Notes under the pieces: model-generated
The model's input: the letters and a program-made list of their open reading frames with translations, nothing else
What the model was told of the DNA's origin: nothing
Databases searched by the model: none
Shown here: positions 16,798 through 25,765 of the stretch, one piece after another
Layout of the letters: every line of letters begins with the position of its first letter
Position numbering within the stretch: the stretch's first letter is position 1
Source: an alpha proteobacterium AAP38
GTDB lineage: Bacteria; Pseudomonadota; Alphaproteobacteria; Azospirillales; Azospirillaceae
Assembly: GCA_001296005.1 (NCBI GenBank)
Contig: LJHR01000011.1
Location: 172,017 to 236,016 of the forward strand
Direction of reading: 5' to 3'
Length of the DNA: 64,000 nt
Position numbers and translations under genes: made by a program

Positions 16798-17670
16798 TCA
16801 GCTAACCTTGCGGCCAGCGATGCGGTTGCCGATCACGGTGATGACGCGGTCCAGGATGAAGCCGACCAGCCCGACATAGACCAGCGCCAGGATGATCTCG
16901 CTCATCAGCGAACTGTTCCAGGCATCCCAGATGAAGAAGCCGATGCCGACCCCGCCGATCAGCATTTCCGCCGCCACTATGGCCAGCCAGGACAGGCCAA
17001 TACCGATCTTCAACCCCGTAAAGATGAAAGGGACGGAGGAGGGCAGCATGATGCGGAAGAAGAATTCCAGCGGCGACAGGCGCAGGACGCGGGCGACATT
17101 GCGGTAATCCTGCGGGATCTGCCGCACGCCCACGGCGGTGTTCAGGATGATCGGCCAGATCGAGGTGATGAAGATCACGAAAATGGCCGACGGGTCCGCT
17201 TGCCGGAAGGCGGCCAGGGAAATGGGCAGCCAAGCCAGCGGCGGCACGGTCCGCAGGACCTGAAAGATCGGGTCCAGCCCCCGATAGGCCAAGCTGGATT
17301 GCCCGATCAGCACGCCCAGCGCGATGCCGGTGATCGATGACAGGGCAAAGCCGACGGCCACCCGCTTCAAACTGGCGGCCAAATGCCAGAACAGGCCCTT
17401 ATCCACGCCGCCATTGTCAAAGAACGGATCAATGATCAATTGCCAGGTGTCGCTGACAACTCGCGACGGCGGTGGCAGGGATGACCCCGCCCCGTGGCAA
17501 GCCACCTCCCAGATACCGATCAAGGTGACCAGCGCCAGCAGCAGCGGCAACAGGTCCAACAGTTTCTGCAACGCCCGCGTCAGGACGGTTTGCAGGGTGG
17601 CGGCCAGGGCGGAAAGCCCGCCGCCACCCTGCACCCGCGCCACGGGGCCATTCTCGCTGATCGTCGACAT
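16798..17670 (-). CDS. nrtB: Nitrate-type ABC transporter permease
   Basis: An inner-membrane permease of about 290 residues with six or so hydrophobic segments. The BPD_transp_1 coupling region reads RNVARVLRLSPLEFFFRIMLPSSVPFIFTGLKIG. It belongs to the NrtB/SsuC/TauC group; the neighbouring binding protein favours nitrate or nitrite. The start at ATG 17670 follows GGGGAGG; the longer frame runs into the end of the upstream gene and has no such site. The stop of the binding-protein gene is 19 bp upstream, so the genes form an operon. Confidence 0.88.
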   Translation of the reverse strand: MSTISENGPVARVQGGGGLSALAATLQTVLTRALQKLLDLLPLLLALVTLIGIWEVACHGAGSSLPPPSRVVSDTWQLIIDPFFDNGGVDKGLFWHLAASLKRVAVGFALSSITGIALGVLIGQSSLAYRGLDPIFQVLRTVPPLAWLPISLAAFRQADPSAIFVIFITSIWPIILNTAVGVRQIPQDYRNVARVLRLSPLEFFFRIMLPSSVPFIFTGLKIGIGLSWLAIVAAEMLIGGVGIGFFIWDAWNSSLMSEIILALVYVGLVGFILDRVITVIGNRIAGRKVS

Positions 17671-17689
17671 GGTTTTTTTCCTCCCCAAC

Positions 17690-19000
17690 TCAGGCGATAC
17701 GCTTGATGTCGTGCGATGCGAGATAGGCCGCCGGGTTGGCGGGATCGAAGCTGCGGCCATCGAAGAATTTCTCGATACCGCGAGAAGTGCCGGCGGGCAG
17801 GTCGGTAGCGCCCGCGACCTTGGCGGCATCGCGCCACAGGTCCTGGCGGTTGACCTTGGCGATCAGGGCCTTAGTGTCCAGATCGCCCGGCAGATAGCCC
17901 CAGCGCTGATCCTCCGTCAGGAACCAGAGATCATGGCTCTGAAACGGGTAGGAGGCGTGGTTCGACCAGTATTTCATGATCTCCGGGCTGTTCTTCACGA
18001 TGCGCCCGTCGCCATAATCAATGGTACCCGTGGCGCGGCCCAGAATGTCCTCCACTGGCACCTTGAACCATTCACGGCCAGAAACGATCTGGCACATCTC
18101 TTCCTTGTTCTCCGCCTTGTCGCACCAGATCTGTGCCTCGATGATGGCGGTCAGCAGGGCCTTGGCGGCGTTCGGGTTCTTTTCCACCCAGTCGGCACGC
18201 ATGGCGAAGCTTTTCTCCGGGTGGTCGTGCCACAGTTCGCCGGTGGTCAGGGCCGTGAAGCCGATACCCTGGTTCACCAGCTGCGCGTTCCAGGGTTCGC
18301 CCACGCAGAAGGCCTCCATCGTGTCGACCTTCATATTGGCCACCATCTGCGGCGGCGGGACGACGATGGTGGAGACATCCTTGTCCGGGTCGATGCCGTT
18401 GGACGCCAGCCAGTAGCGCATCCATAAATCATGGGTGCCGCCGGGGAAGGTGACGGCGCATTTCACCTCCTTGCCCTCTGCCTTCTGCTTGGCGAAGGCT
18501 TCCTTCAGGCCCTTGGCCTTGGTGGTGATGCCCATCTCCTTGTAACGGTTGGCGACGGAGATGCATTGGCCATTGGTGTTCAGCCGCGCCAGGATGGCCA
18601 TGGGCAGGGGCTGGTTGTTCTTGGTCACCTTGCCCGTGGACATCAGATAGGGCATGGGCGTCAGGATATGGGCGCCGTCAATGCCGCCGGCGCCGCCGCC
18701 CAGTTCCAGATTATCGCGCGTCGTGCCCCAACTGGCCTGCTTCACGACGTTCACGTCGGGCATGCCGTACTTGGCGAACAGGCCTTTCACCTTGGCCACG
18801 ATCAGCGGGGCGCTGTCGGTCAGGGCGATGAAGCCCAGCGTGACGCCGGTCACCTCTGGTGCGGCGGCAGCCCAGGCGGCACCGCCGGGCAGGGCGGTGC
18901 GGGCGGCGGTCAGAATGGCTGCGGCACCGGCGGCCTGTGCCGTACGGGTCAAGAGCGAACGGCGGGTCAGGCCGGCGGAAGGCGTGTCGGTCTGGCTCAT
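17690..19000 (-). CDS. nrtA: Nitrate-type ABC transporter substrate-binding protein, Tat-exported
   Basis: A periplasmic binding protein of about 436 residues of the NrtA/CmpA type. The N-terminus is a twin-arginine signal (LTRRSLLTRTAQAAGAAAIL), usual for this family. Typical patterns are VTLGFIALTDSAPLIVAKVKGLFAKYGM, the GGGAGGIDGAHILTPMPYLM loop and FCVGEPWNAQLVNQGIGF. Substrate could be nitrate/nitrite, or cyanate/bicarbonate as in the CynA and CmpA relatives. The upstream leader with ANTAR-like hairpins favours nitrate. First gene of the ABC operon. Confidence 0.9.
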   Translation of the reverse strand: MSQTDTPSAGLTRRSLLTRTAQAAGAAAILTAARTALPGGAAWAAAAPEVTGVTLGFIALTDSAPLIVAKVKGLFAKYGMPDVNVVKQASWGTTRDNLELGGGAGGIDGAHILTPMPYLMSTGKVTKNNQPLPMAILARLNTNGQCISVANRYKEMGITTKAKGLKEAFAKQKAEGKEVKCAVTFPGGTHDLWMRYWLASNGIDPDKDVSTIVVPPPQMVANMKVDTMEAFCVGEPWNAQLVNQGIGFTALTTGELWHDHPEKSFAMRADWVEKNPNAAKALLTAIIEAQIWCDKAENKEEMCQIVSGREWFKVPVEDILGRATGTIDYGDGRIVKNSPEIMKYWSNHASYPFQSHDLWFLTEDQRWGYLPGDLDTKALIAKVNRQDLWRDAAKVAGATDLPAGTSRGIEKFFDGRSFDPANPAAYLASHDIKRIA

Positions 19001-19040
19001 GATACGCGGGCTCCCCTGTTCCGGCCTCTGGGCCGGGCTG

Positions 19041-19136
19041 AAAATAAAAAAAGGCGCTCCGACGATCAGCAGGGGCCGCATGGCCCATGTCTGTCATCGG
19101 AGCGCCGTTGCTCCAGGCGATCCCAGCGTCGGAACC
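19041..19136 (-). promoter_or_regulatory. Transcription-attenuation leader with ANTAR-type hairpins, upstream of nrtA
   Basis: On the minus strand, 5' to 3': a six-pair stem with loop GACGCT (19136-19119), then GGAGC-AACGGC-GCTCC (19114-19099), whose hexaloop has A at position 1 and G at position 4 as in NasR/EutV target RNAs. A terminator follows: a 13-bp stem (19106-19094 with 19065-19053) and then TTTTTTTATTTT (19052-19041). The AACGGC hairpin uses bases of the terminator's 5' arm, so the two are mutually exclusive. This is the classic layout for an ANTAR antiterminator such as NasT or NasR. Confidence 0.72.
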
Positions 19137-19221
19137 GCAATTTCGGCACCGCGGCCCCGGACCGTTACCGGCTCGGAGAAAAGGCATCGTCGCCTTCATG
19201 CCGCGTGTGCGAAATGACATT

Positions 19222-19237
19222 TGCGAGAAGCATGCCA
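19222..19237 (-). promoter_or_regulatory. Sigma54-type promoter upstream of the nrt leader
   Basis: On the minus strand TGGCATGCTTCTCGCA has GG and GC separated by 10 bp and matches the -24/-12 consensus except at two positions. The start would be near 19211, giving a 5' leader that contains the attenuator. Weaker GG-N10-GC candidates are at 19332-19347 and 19137-19150. Sigma54 control would imply NtrC-type nitrogen regulation. Confidence 0.5.
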
Positions 19238-19414
19238 AGTACCGGTGCGGCGAAAAGCAAAAGGTTAATTGTTGTTTATCAAGACTATGGCTGACGACTT
19301 TGTTCGGGCGACCTTGATTGCCCGCACCTTGTGCAAGAAAAACGCCCAAGTGGCAGGCGGCAATGGCGCGGATTTGTGCAGATGCAGGAATTGGCGATTC
19401 TTTGGGCGTAGGTA

Positions 19415-19449
19415 GCCAAAAGAAAAAGGGCGATCCGACCGGACCGCCC
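19415..19449 (-). terminator. Intrinsic terminator after the NIT-MCP gene
   Basis: Minus-strand stem GGGCGGTCC / GGATCGCCC (19449-19428, one wobble pair) followed by TTTTTCTTTT. It separates the porin/NIT-MCP unit from the nrt operon. Confidence 0.8.
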
Positions 19450-19474
19450 CTTTCTGCTGCGGAAAGCCCTGCCT

Positions 19475-21442
19475 TTACGCCGCGCGTACGCGGGTCACAA
19501 ACCCGTCCAGCCCCTCGCGCAGGCTTTCCACAAGACGTGACAGCTCATCCGTCGCCGAGAGTGCGTTGCCCGTCATGCGCCCGATATGGTCGGCCCCTTG
19601 CGCCACATCCTCCACCACATTGTCGATGTCGGTGGCGCTTTCCGCGACGCTGCGCATATTTTCCTCAATCCGCTCCGTATCTTGGCGCTGGCGCATCAGG
19701 GCCGCCTCAATCCCGGCGACCAGGGCGGCGATGGCCTCGATCTTGGCCGCTGTCGCGCCGATGGCGGTGACGGCGGCCCCGGTTGCGGCTTGCATCTCTT
19801 CAATCCGATGACCGATTTCGTCGGTGGCACGGCCGGTCTGGGTGGCGAGGCTCTTGACCTCACCCGCCACCACGGCAAAGCCCTTGCCCGCCTCCCCGGC
19901 GCGGGCCGCCTCGATTGTGGCGTTGAGGGCAAGCAGGTTGGTCTGACCAGAGATTTCGCCAATGATCTCGACAATCCGCCCGATATTGCTGGCGGCATCG
20001 GTCAGGCCTTCTACGGTGCGGTGGGTTTGCCGCGCTTCCGCTACGGCATCGGCGGACACGGTCAGGGCCTGGGACGCCTGATCATTGATGTCGCGGATGG
20101 AGAGTGACAAGGAGCCGGCGGCCTGCGCCACCGCCTCCACCCCGCCGCGCGTCTGTGAACTGGCGCTGGCCATTGTCAGGGAGTGGCGGGCGTTGCGACC
20201 GGCCAGATCGGCCATGGACACAGCGTCGCCATGAATGCCGCCAGCATGGGCGGCCATGATGGCCAGCGCCTGTTCATGCTGCTGGCTGAACCTGTCGATG
20301 ACTGCCTCCAGCGCCTCGCGGCTGGCCTCCGCCCATTGGCGTTCACGCTGCTGCTGGGCAGCGGGCGACAGGTCGGGGTCGATGCCGTCCGTAACCTGGG
20401 CCAACGCTTGCGATAGCCAGGGCGGCAGGCGATCTGTGTTCAGCGTGAACATGGCGTCTGCCACCTGTTCAGACCAGTCGCCCGCCCGGCGCAGGTGGCG
20501 ACGCAGGCCCCAGGCGAACAGGCGCAGATGCCAGGGGGCGCCTGACAGTGGTGCCGCCAGTTCGTGCTGCGCACCGTTGATCCGGTCGGCGCACAAGGCC
20601 TCCAGATCGGCAATCAGACGGTCTTCCATCTGTTTCAGGCGGTTGATGCGGCCCGTGGCGGCGGCGAACCAGCTTTGCGCGCTGGCACCGGGCAATGGAC
20701 GGTTTGGACCCACTTCGCGCAACTGCGCCCGTAATTGCAGCACTTGCTCACAATCCGGACCTTGCAGGGTGGCTGACAGAAGCGCGCGCTGGCTTTCGTT
20801 GGCATGGGCGGTGAACAGATCAAGTGCCTGTGATTGTGCCGCCTCCAACTGCGCCATGCGGCGAAAACGCGTGGCGTCGAAATGACCGGCGGTCAGGGCG
20901 GCTGCCCCCACGGCCCGTTCCTGCCCCGAAAACTCCTTGGCGCGCATGAAGTTCAACAGGGCCGTCAGTGCGCGGGACAGGGCGTTATCGGCGCTGAGGC
21001 CAGCCACGGCGGTGACGATCGCCATCAATGCCTCAATCAAGGCGGAATAGGCCAGTGTCGCAGAACGCAGATCGATCGTGCCGGCCCCCACCCGTACCCG
21101 CAGATCCGGCAGATCGGCCAGGGCACGGTGGGCGAAGGCGATGCAGCTGGTCAGGGACCCCTCCCAGCCCAGGGGATCGACAGCACCCAGTTCCGCCCGC
21201 ACCCGGTCCATGGCCAGATCGGTTTCCGCGCGGCGTGCCGACAGGTCGGGCAGCATGCCGCCATCGGCCCCCAGATGCAGCGAACTGGTACCCCGTTCCC
21301 GTTGCAGCGCATGCACCAGCCCGCTGAGACCCGTGACCAGGGCACAGAGCCGGGCCAGACGCTTCAACCGGTCAAGGCGCCGCGCACGCGCCGACAGCAG
21401 GAACCGCAGGGCCTTCAGACGGGGAAAGGTCGGGATCGTCAT
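19475..21442 (-). CDS. Soluble nitrate-sensing (NIT) domain / MCP signalling-domain protein
   Basis: A 655-residue protein. The N-terminal third fits the NIT nitrate/nitrite-sensing domain (PF08376): [16 protein letters not shown] near residues 43-58, as in the NasR sensor. The C-terminal third is a methyl-accepting signalling domain with a coiled coil and the hairpin region [20 protein letters not shown] (about residues 530-550). I find no convincing transmembrane helix, so it appears cytoplasmic, unlike most chemoreceptors. It lies 66 bp behind the porin on the same strand and may be reached by read-through. It may sense intracellular nitrate and signal to CheA/CheW. AAGGA precedes the ATG. 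Confidence 0.8.
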   Translation of the reverse strand: MTIPTFPRLKALRFLLSARARRLDRLKRLARLCALVTGLSGLVHALQRERGTSSLHLGADGGMLPDLSARRAETDLAMDRVRAELGAVDPLGWEGSLTSCIAFAHRALADLPDLRVRVGAGTIDLRSATLAYSALIEALMAIVTAVAGLSADNALSRALTALLNFMRAKEFSGQERAVGAAALTAGHFDATRFRRMAQLEAAQSQALDLFTAHANESQRALLSATLQGPDCEQVLQLRAQLREVGPNRPLPGASAQSWFAAATGRINRLKQMEDRLIADLEALCADRINGAQHELAAPLSGAPWHLRLFAWGLRRHLRRAGDWSEQVADAMFTLNTDRLPPWLSQALAQVTDGIDPDLSPAAQQQRERQWAEASREALEAVIDRFSQQHEQALAIMAAHAGGIHGDAVSMADLAGRNARHSLTMASASSQTRGGVEAVAQAAGSLSLSIRDINDQASQALTVSADAVAEARQTHRTVEGLTDAASNIGRIVEIIGEISGQTNLLALNATIEAARAGEAGKGFAVVAGEVKSLATQTGRATDEIGHRIEEMQAATGAAVTAIGATAAKIEAIAALVAGIEAALMRQRQDTERIEENMRSVAESATDIDNVVEDVAQGADHIGRMTGNALSATDELSRLVESLREGLDGFVTRVRAA

Positions 21443-21475
21443 GACATGATCCTTCGAAACGGTTGATGGCCGAGC

Positions 21476-21497
21476 GGGGGCGGCCAGGACCGCCCCC
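21476..21497 (-). terminator. Hairpin between porin and NIT-MCP genes
   Basis: GGGGGCGG / CCGCCCCC with a 6-nt loop, directly after the porin stop. There is no T-run, so it may reduce rather than stop transcription into the NIT-MCP gene. Confidence 0.4.
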
Positions 21498-21508
21498 GTC
21501 AGGCAGGC

Positions 21509-22729
21509 TCAGTAGGAATATTCAAAGGCCAGCCAGAATTTCCGGCGGTCGGGGAAAGCGCCGTCGCCGTCATAATCGGCATATTTTGCGCTGACCGTGA
21601 CCTTGGGGCCCAGCTTCACCGCCGCCTCCACATCGATCTCGCTGCCATAGGAACGGTCGATCCTTTCGGCTTCGAAATCATGATACCAGAGGGCGGCGGA
21701 AAGGCCGGTGATGGGGCCTGTTGCCAGCTTCGTTTCGTAACCGATACGGCCATAGGCATCGTTGATGCCGTTGGCCGGTGTGGTCAGGAACACATCGGCA
21801 TAGCCCTGAAACTTGTGCAAGGTGGCCAATGGCGTCGCAAAGCCTCGCCCCCCGTCGCCTTCCAGGCTTTCATAGCCGCCACCGAATGACAGGCCGCCAT
21901 AGGTGGCAGTCAGTTCCAGTCCGGCATAATCCAGCGAGATGTCGCGGGGGTTGGACTGATAGTCGGTCTGGTGGGCGTATTCGGCGGCATAGGCCAGGGT
22001 GATCTTGTCCAACGTATACTTGCCCGCGACGCGCCCGCCATAGGTGGCCGTTGACAGAAGCGGCTGTTCCTCCAGGTCCAGGAGATAGGCGTAGCCGGTC
22101 ACCTTGGCGGCGGGCGACAGGGTCAGGCCGGCATTGAACAGGTGGCTGTCGCCCTCGAACTCGCCCTGCGGGCTTTTATGGCCGAAGACACGGTTGACCT
22201 GCGCCACATAGACATAGGTCAGATCCAACTTGTCGATGGCTTGGGTGGTGATTTTCAGGGCATCCAGCGTCTGTTCATTCTGACGAAAGCCGACAGCGCC
22301 GATGAAACGCTGGTTATCGAGGTTCAGACGCTGGCGGCCCAGCGTGACGGCGGTCTTGGCGATACCCGTATAGTCCACCTGCAGGCGGTTTAGCTCCATG
22401 CCTTCCGGGTCGGCGACCAGGGGACGGCGGGTTTTGCCATTCAGGCCGTCATTGAAGGCGCTGCTGATATGGGCGATGGTTTCCGCCTCTGCCAGCAGGG
22501 AGAATCCGTTGATCTTGCCGGTTTGAAAGCCGGTACGGGCGCGGGCCGTCTGGGCATGGGCATCCTGTGCCAGACCCGCCTGATCGACATCTTCCAGGCG
22601 GTAGCGGAAATCCAGGATGAACTTGCCCTCCTTCAGCAGGCTGGCGGCATCGCCGGCCAGCACCGGCTGCGCCAACAGGGGAAGGGCCAGGATCAGGGAC
22701 AGGGCGCGCGCATTTTTCTGCAGCGTCAT
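21509..22729 (-). CDS. Outer-membrane porin, alginate-export (AlgE-like) family
   Basis: About 406 residues: a cleavable signal peptide (MTLQKNARALSLILALPLLA), then alternating beta strands typical of an outer-membrane barrel, ending in an aromatic residue. Patterns such as GRQRLNLDNQRFIGAVGFRQNEQTLDAL match the alginate_export porin group (PF13372). Relatives are often linked to nitrate or small anions rather than alginate. GGAG lies 7 nt before ATG 22729. The sigma54 promoter and attenuator leader tie it to nitrogen control, so it may serve as the outer-membrane route for nitrate. Confidence 0.82.
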   Translation of the reverse strand: MTLQKNARALSLILALPLLAQPVLAGDAASLLKEGKFILDFRYRLEDVDQAGLAQDAHAQTARARTGFQTGKINGFSLLAEAETIAHISSAFNDGLNGKTRRPLVADPEGMELNRLQVDYTGIAKTAVTLGRQRLNLDNQRFIGAVGFRQNEQTLDALKITTQAIDKLDLTYVYVAQVNRVFGHKSPQGEFEGDSHLFNAGLTLSPAAKVTGYAYLLDLEEQPLLSTATYGGRVAGKYTLDKITLAYAAEYAHQTDYQSNPRDISLDYAGLELTATYGGLSFGGGYESLEGDGGRGFATPLATLHKFQGYADVFLTTPANGINDAYGRIGYETKLATGPITGLSAALWYHDFEAERIDRSYGSEIDVEAAVKLGPKVTVSAKYADYDGDGAFPDRRKFWLAFEYSY

Positions 22730-22740
22730 CTGAGGCTCCA

Positions 22741-22848
22741 AAATAAAAAAGGCGCCTAAACGATCCGGGGGTGACCCAGATGTTCAGACGCCATTGTCCG
22801 GCGGGACCGGCGGACCGGCCCTATGAAGGGGAACCGCCGTTGGTCCCC
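22741..22848 (-). promoter_or_regulatory. Transcription-attenuation leader with AACGGC hexaloop, upstream of the porin
   Basis: On the minus strand a GGGGACC / GGTTCCCC stem (one bulged T) carries the loop AACGGC (22848-22828), identical to the loop in the nrtA leader. Downstream is a terminator: GGCGTCTGAAC paired with GTTTAGGCGCC (22792-22751) followed by TTTTTTATTT. The T-run ends just before the ribosome binding site, so termination would block porin expression. A short second hairpin (22803-22789) overlaps the 5' terminator arm, but its loop does not match the ANTAR pattern. Confidence 0.65.
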
Positions 22849-22861
22849 GCCAGATAGTTAA

Positions 22862-22877
22862 AGCAAGTTTCGTGCCG
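22862..22877 (-). promoter_or_regulatory. Sigma54 promoter of the porin
   Basis: CGGCACGAAACTTGCT on the minus strand matches TGGCACG-N4-TTGCW at every position except the first. Transcription would start near 22851, right at the AACGGC hairpin of the leader. An imperfect NtrC-like dyad (TGCACC and GGCGCA half-sites) lies at 22917-22935. Confidence 0.72.
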
Positions 22878-22968
22878 CAGGTGCGAAGCGCCGTTTCCCT
22901 TAAACCGTCATAAAGTTGCGCCCATTTATGGTGCAGTGCCGCATGATTTTTGGGCGCTTAATTGCTGA

Positions 22969-25647
22969 TCATTCCGCCGGCAGCGCATCTGCGATCAGGG
23001 CCAGGTTCTGATAGGCGGCCAGCCCCCATTGCGAGACGCCATTGGTGGACATGTCCGCCACCTCATCCACGGGGTTCAGGACGGCGTTGCCGGCAATATG
23101 GGTGCGGGTGCCGGCAATCTGTTCACCCTTGTCGGTAAACTCCGTCCAGGCGCGGGCGGCCAGTTTCGGGTCCTTCAGATGATGCGCGGCATAGGCGGTC
23201 AGGCGGGAATGAGCCAGACGCAAGCCGCGTCCCTTCACATCCTGGCCGAACTTTGCCCGGAACTCCGCCACCGGGGCGTTGTAGAAGGTGCAATATTCCA
23301 ACCAGGCGGCGCGGTATTCCGGCACGTCCAACAGGGCCAGCAACTCTGCATGCACCTCCACCGCGCCGAACACGGCGGACAGGTGGGAGACGCTGATCTT
23401 GTCGCCGGGACCGGAGAACTTGCCCGTATCTGCATCATAGGGCGCGCCGCCGGCCATCCAGCGATATTTCAGGCCCGCGATGCTGTGCATGCCGTTGATG
23501 ATCCGGTCGCGCCAGCGCTTGTCCCCCGTCCGCTCCCATTCTGTCAGCCACGCGGCCAGCAGGGAGGACCAGGTGGTGCCGAACCCGGCCTCAATCACGC
23601 CGGGCGGGGTGGGGTTGGGCAGCTTGCGACTGATATCGACATTGGCCAGCGTGCGGTCGCTGTCCACCAGATCGCGCATCAGGTCGCCCACCCGTTCGTC
23701 CGCCGTCAGGTAGTAATAGATGCGGCGATAGGCGGCGTTGGAGACGCGCGGCTGTTTGGAACTGTCGGCCCAATGCTGCACCCCGTGGCGGGTACCAAAG
23801 CCTTTGTAGGGGCCGATGTGGCAGACATCGACCTCGCCCGTGTGCCGGGTCATGGCCTCGGCCAACCGGAACACGTCCGCCCGGCCCGTACGCAAGAAGC
23901 TGTACCAGAGCCAGAGATCGGGGGAGAGTTCCGAATTGGCCCAGGCATAGCCGCCAATGTCATAGCGCCATTCATGACGGTCGCTGTCATAGGAATGCAT
24001 GACATCGCCATAGTTCCAGAACCCGTACCAGCGCCGCTGTTCCACCTGATCCCGATAGAGGTTCAGCAGGAAATCGGCCTGATCCTCAATCCGGGAGCGC
24101 GCAGGATTGCTGCGGCTGACCAGATCCCAGTCGCCAAAGATGGGTACGGCGCGCAGGCGGGCCGGCGACACCATCAGGCGCGGCGGCGCAGTCAGCAGGC
24201 TTGCCACTTCCGTGAACCAGTCGCGGGCCGGGGTGGCCGGCAGGGACCAGAGATGCAGTTCGGTGGTGCGGGCAATGCCATAGGGCCGGCCCCAGCCTTC
24301 CTCATAATCCTCGTACGTGATTTCCAGGGCTTCGCGTTCTTGGCTGTGGGTCTTGATGCCCAGCCCGTCATGATAGAAGCGCAGATCCATGGCAGGGGCG
24401 TCGGGCGACCAGAGCCAGGCGGTCAGCTCCGCCATGTCGGTGGCCGCGTTGCGCACATCCAGGCGGGCCGGATGGCGCTTCCAGAAATCCGCCATGGCCA
24501 GGGCGGCACCACCCGCCGCCCCGCCGATATAGGTCAGGCCACCCGCGCGGCGGCCCGCCTGTGCGTCGATCCAGCCATGGCCGGGCTTGGTGCGTTTACG
24601 GATGGCGAAACCGTCGGCATTGGCCTGCGAAAGGGTGAAATCACCCCAGGTCGGGATCAGGTCCAGACGCTTTGACACTGTTTCCGCCATACCGGACAGG
24701 GCCGGGATGGCGCGGCCATCGCTCTGCGCCTGACGGTAATCCTTGCCCGGATCACGGCGCAGGCCCGTCAGGGGCCGGATGGCTTCTGCCCACAGACCAT
24801 CACTTTCGCCCGTGAAACGCACATGCCGGTCGTGCGGGGCATCGGACATGGGGACCGACGCGGTAACGCCCAGCCCCCGGATGAAGTCCTTGTTCTCATC
24901 CCCGTCAAAGATGAAGGAATGCAGGATGCGCACGGATTCTGCACCGGCATGGAAGTAAAGCCGGATGGTGAAGGGCAGCCAGGAACGCTCGCCATCACGG
25001 TGGGAACCTTCCAGCTTCACCACGGCCCGCACTGGCCCCCGCTGTTCCACCGTCACGGCGGTGACGGTGCCGATGGCGCGACGCTGGCTGACGGTTTCGG
25101 CCTCTGTCAGGTCGGGTTGATCCTGTGACAGGCAGACAAGGCGCAAGTCCCGCAGAACCGTGCGGCCATCGACTGTGGCGATGTCGATCAGACGATCGCC
25201 ACGCAGGGGAATGCGCCATTGCCGGGGGCCGGTGCTGACGGTGATGGCTTCGGCCCCTTCGCTGACCTTCACGGGCTGCGCCGGTTCCGCGGCCTTGCCG
25301 GTGGACAGGGTCAGGCCAGTGGGACCGGCCCCCGCCCCGATGCTGTGCGCCGACCATTTCAGTGATCCGTCGGGCCAGGTGGCCAGCGGCCAGGATTGCA
25401 CCGGCACCGCTACCCCCGATCCATCGGTCAGGCGGAAACGCTGTGCCGGCTTATACAGACCCTGCGGCCAGGGAACGCCCCAGGTCTGGCCCAGGTGGCG
25501 GGCAGGGGCCGCACCGTCGATCCAGCCGACGGGCGTGTCGGGCGCCGATGGTTTGGCCTGCGCCGCAATGCCGGTCCCACCGCTGGCAAGGGCCGTCAGC
25601 GCCGTTGCCTGCATGAATTGCCGCCGGTTGAAGCCAGGCATGTCCAT
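22969..25647 (-). CDS. Exo-rhamnogalacturonan lyase family protein (PL26-like), Tat-exported
   Basis: About 892 residues. The N-terminus is a twin-arginine-type signal (NRRQFMQATALTALASGG). The first domain reads GWIDGAAPARHLGQTWGVPWPQGLY and PVQSWPLATWPDGSLKWSAHS. This, with the later alpha-helical toroid-like part (WAWYSFLRTG-type repeats, HWADSSKQPRVSNAAYRR), resembles the PcRGLX domains of PL26 exo-rhamnogalacturonan lyases, which release unsaturated disaccharides from RG-I. The start at 25647 is chosen for GGAAGGAAA upstream. It is divergent from the PL11 gene, sharing an operator-bearing 118-bp region. PL26 assignment is from recall of family patterns. Confidence 0.78.
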   Translation of the reverse strand: MDMPGFNRRQFMQATALTALASGGTGIAAQAKPSAPDTPVGWIDGAAPARHLGQTWGVPWPQGLYKPAQRFRLTDGSGVAVPVQSWPLATWPDGSLKWSAHSIGAGAGPTGLTLSTGKAAEPAQPVKVSEGAEAITVSTGPRQWRIPLRGDRLIDIATVDGRTVLRDLRLVCLSQDQPDLTEAETVSQRRAIGTVTAVTVEQRGPVRAVVKLEGSHRDGERSWLPFTIRLYFHAGAESVRILHSFIFDGDENKDFIRGLGVTASVPMSDAPHDRHVRFTGESDGLWAEAIRPLTGLRRDPGKDYRQAQSDGRAIPALSGMAETVSKRLDLIPTWGDFTLSQANADGFAIRKRTKPGHGWIDAQAGRRAGGLTYIGGAAGGAALAMADFWKRHPARLDVRNAATDMAELTAWLWSPDAPAMDLRFYHDGLGIKTHSQEREALEITYEDYEEGWGRPYGIARTTELHLWSLPATPARDWFTEVASLLTAPPRLMVSPARLRAVPIFGDWDLVSRSNPARSRIEDQADFLLNLYRDQVEQRRWYGFWNYGDVMHSYDSDRHEWRYDIGGYAWANSELSPDLWLWYSFLRTGRADVFRLAEAMTRHTGEVDVCHIGPYKGFGTRHGVQHWADSSKQPRVSNAAYRRIYYYLTADERVGDLMRDLVDSDRTLANVDISRKLPNPTPPGVIEAGFGTTWSSLLAAWLTEWERTGDKRWRDRIINGMHSIAGLKYRWMAGGAPYDADTGKFSGPGDKISVSHLSAVFGAVEVHAELLALLDVPEYRAAWLEYCTFYNAPVAEFRAKFGQDVKGRGLRLAHSRLTAYAAHHLKDPKLAARAWTEFTDKGEQIAGTRTHIAGNAVLNPVDEVADMSTNGVSQWGLAAYQNLALIADALPAE

Positions 25648-25717
25648 CGTCGTTTCCTTCCCGATCCTAATTTTTACCACAATGTGATACAGCATCCTTA
25701 ATATTGGAATTCAAATA

Positions 25718-25725
25718 TCATATGA
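25718..25725. promoter_or_regulatory. Palindromic operator candidate between the two RG-I lyase genes
   Basis: Core TCATATGA within an AT-rich stretch (25701-25727, ATATTGGAATTC then ATATCATATGAAT). It resembles the ATCATAT-N-ATATGAT palindrome upstream of the GH51 gene and related sites in the locus. Confidence 0.4.
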
Positions 25726-25765
25726 ATACGGGTAAGGTAAGACCAAACCGGTTCAGGGAGGAAAC

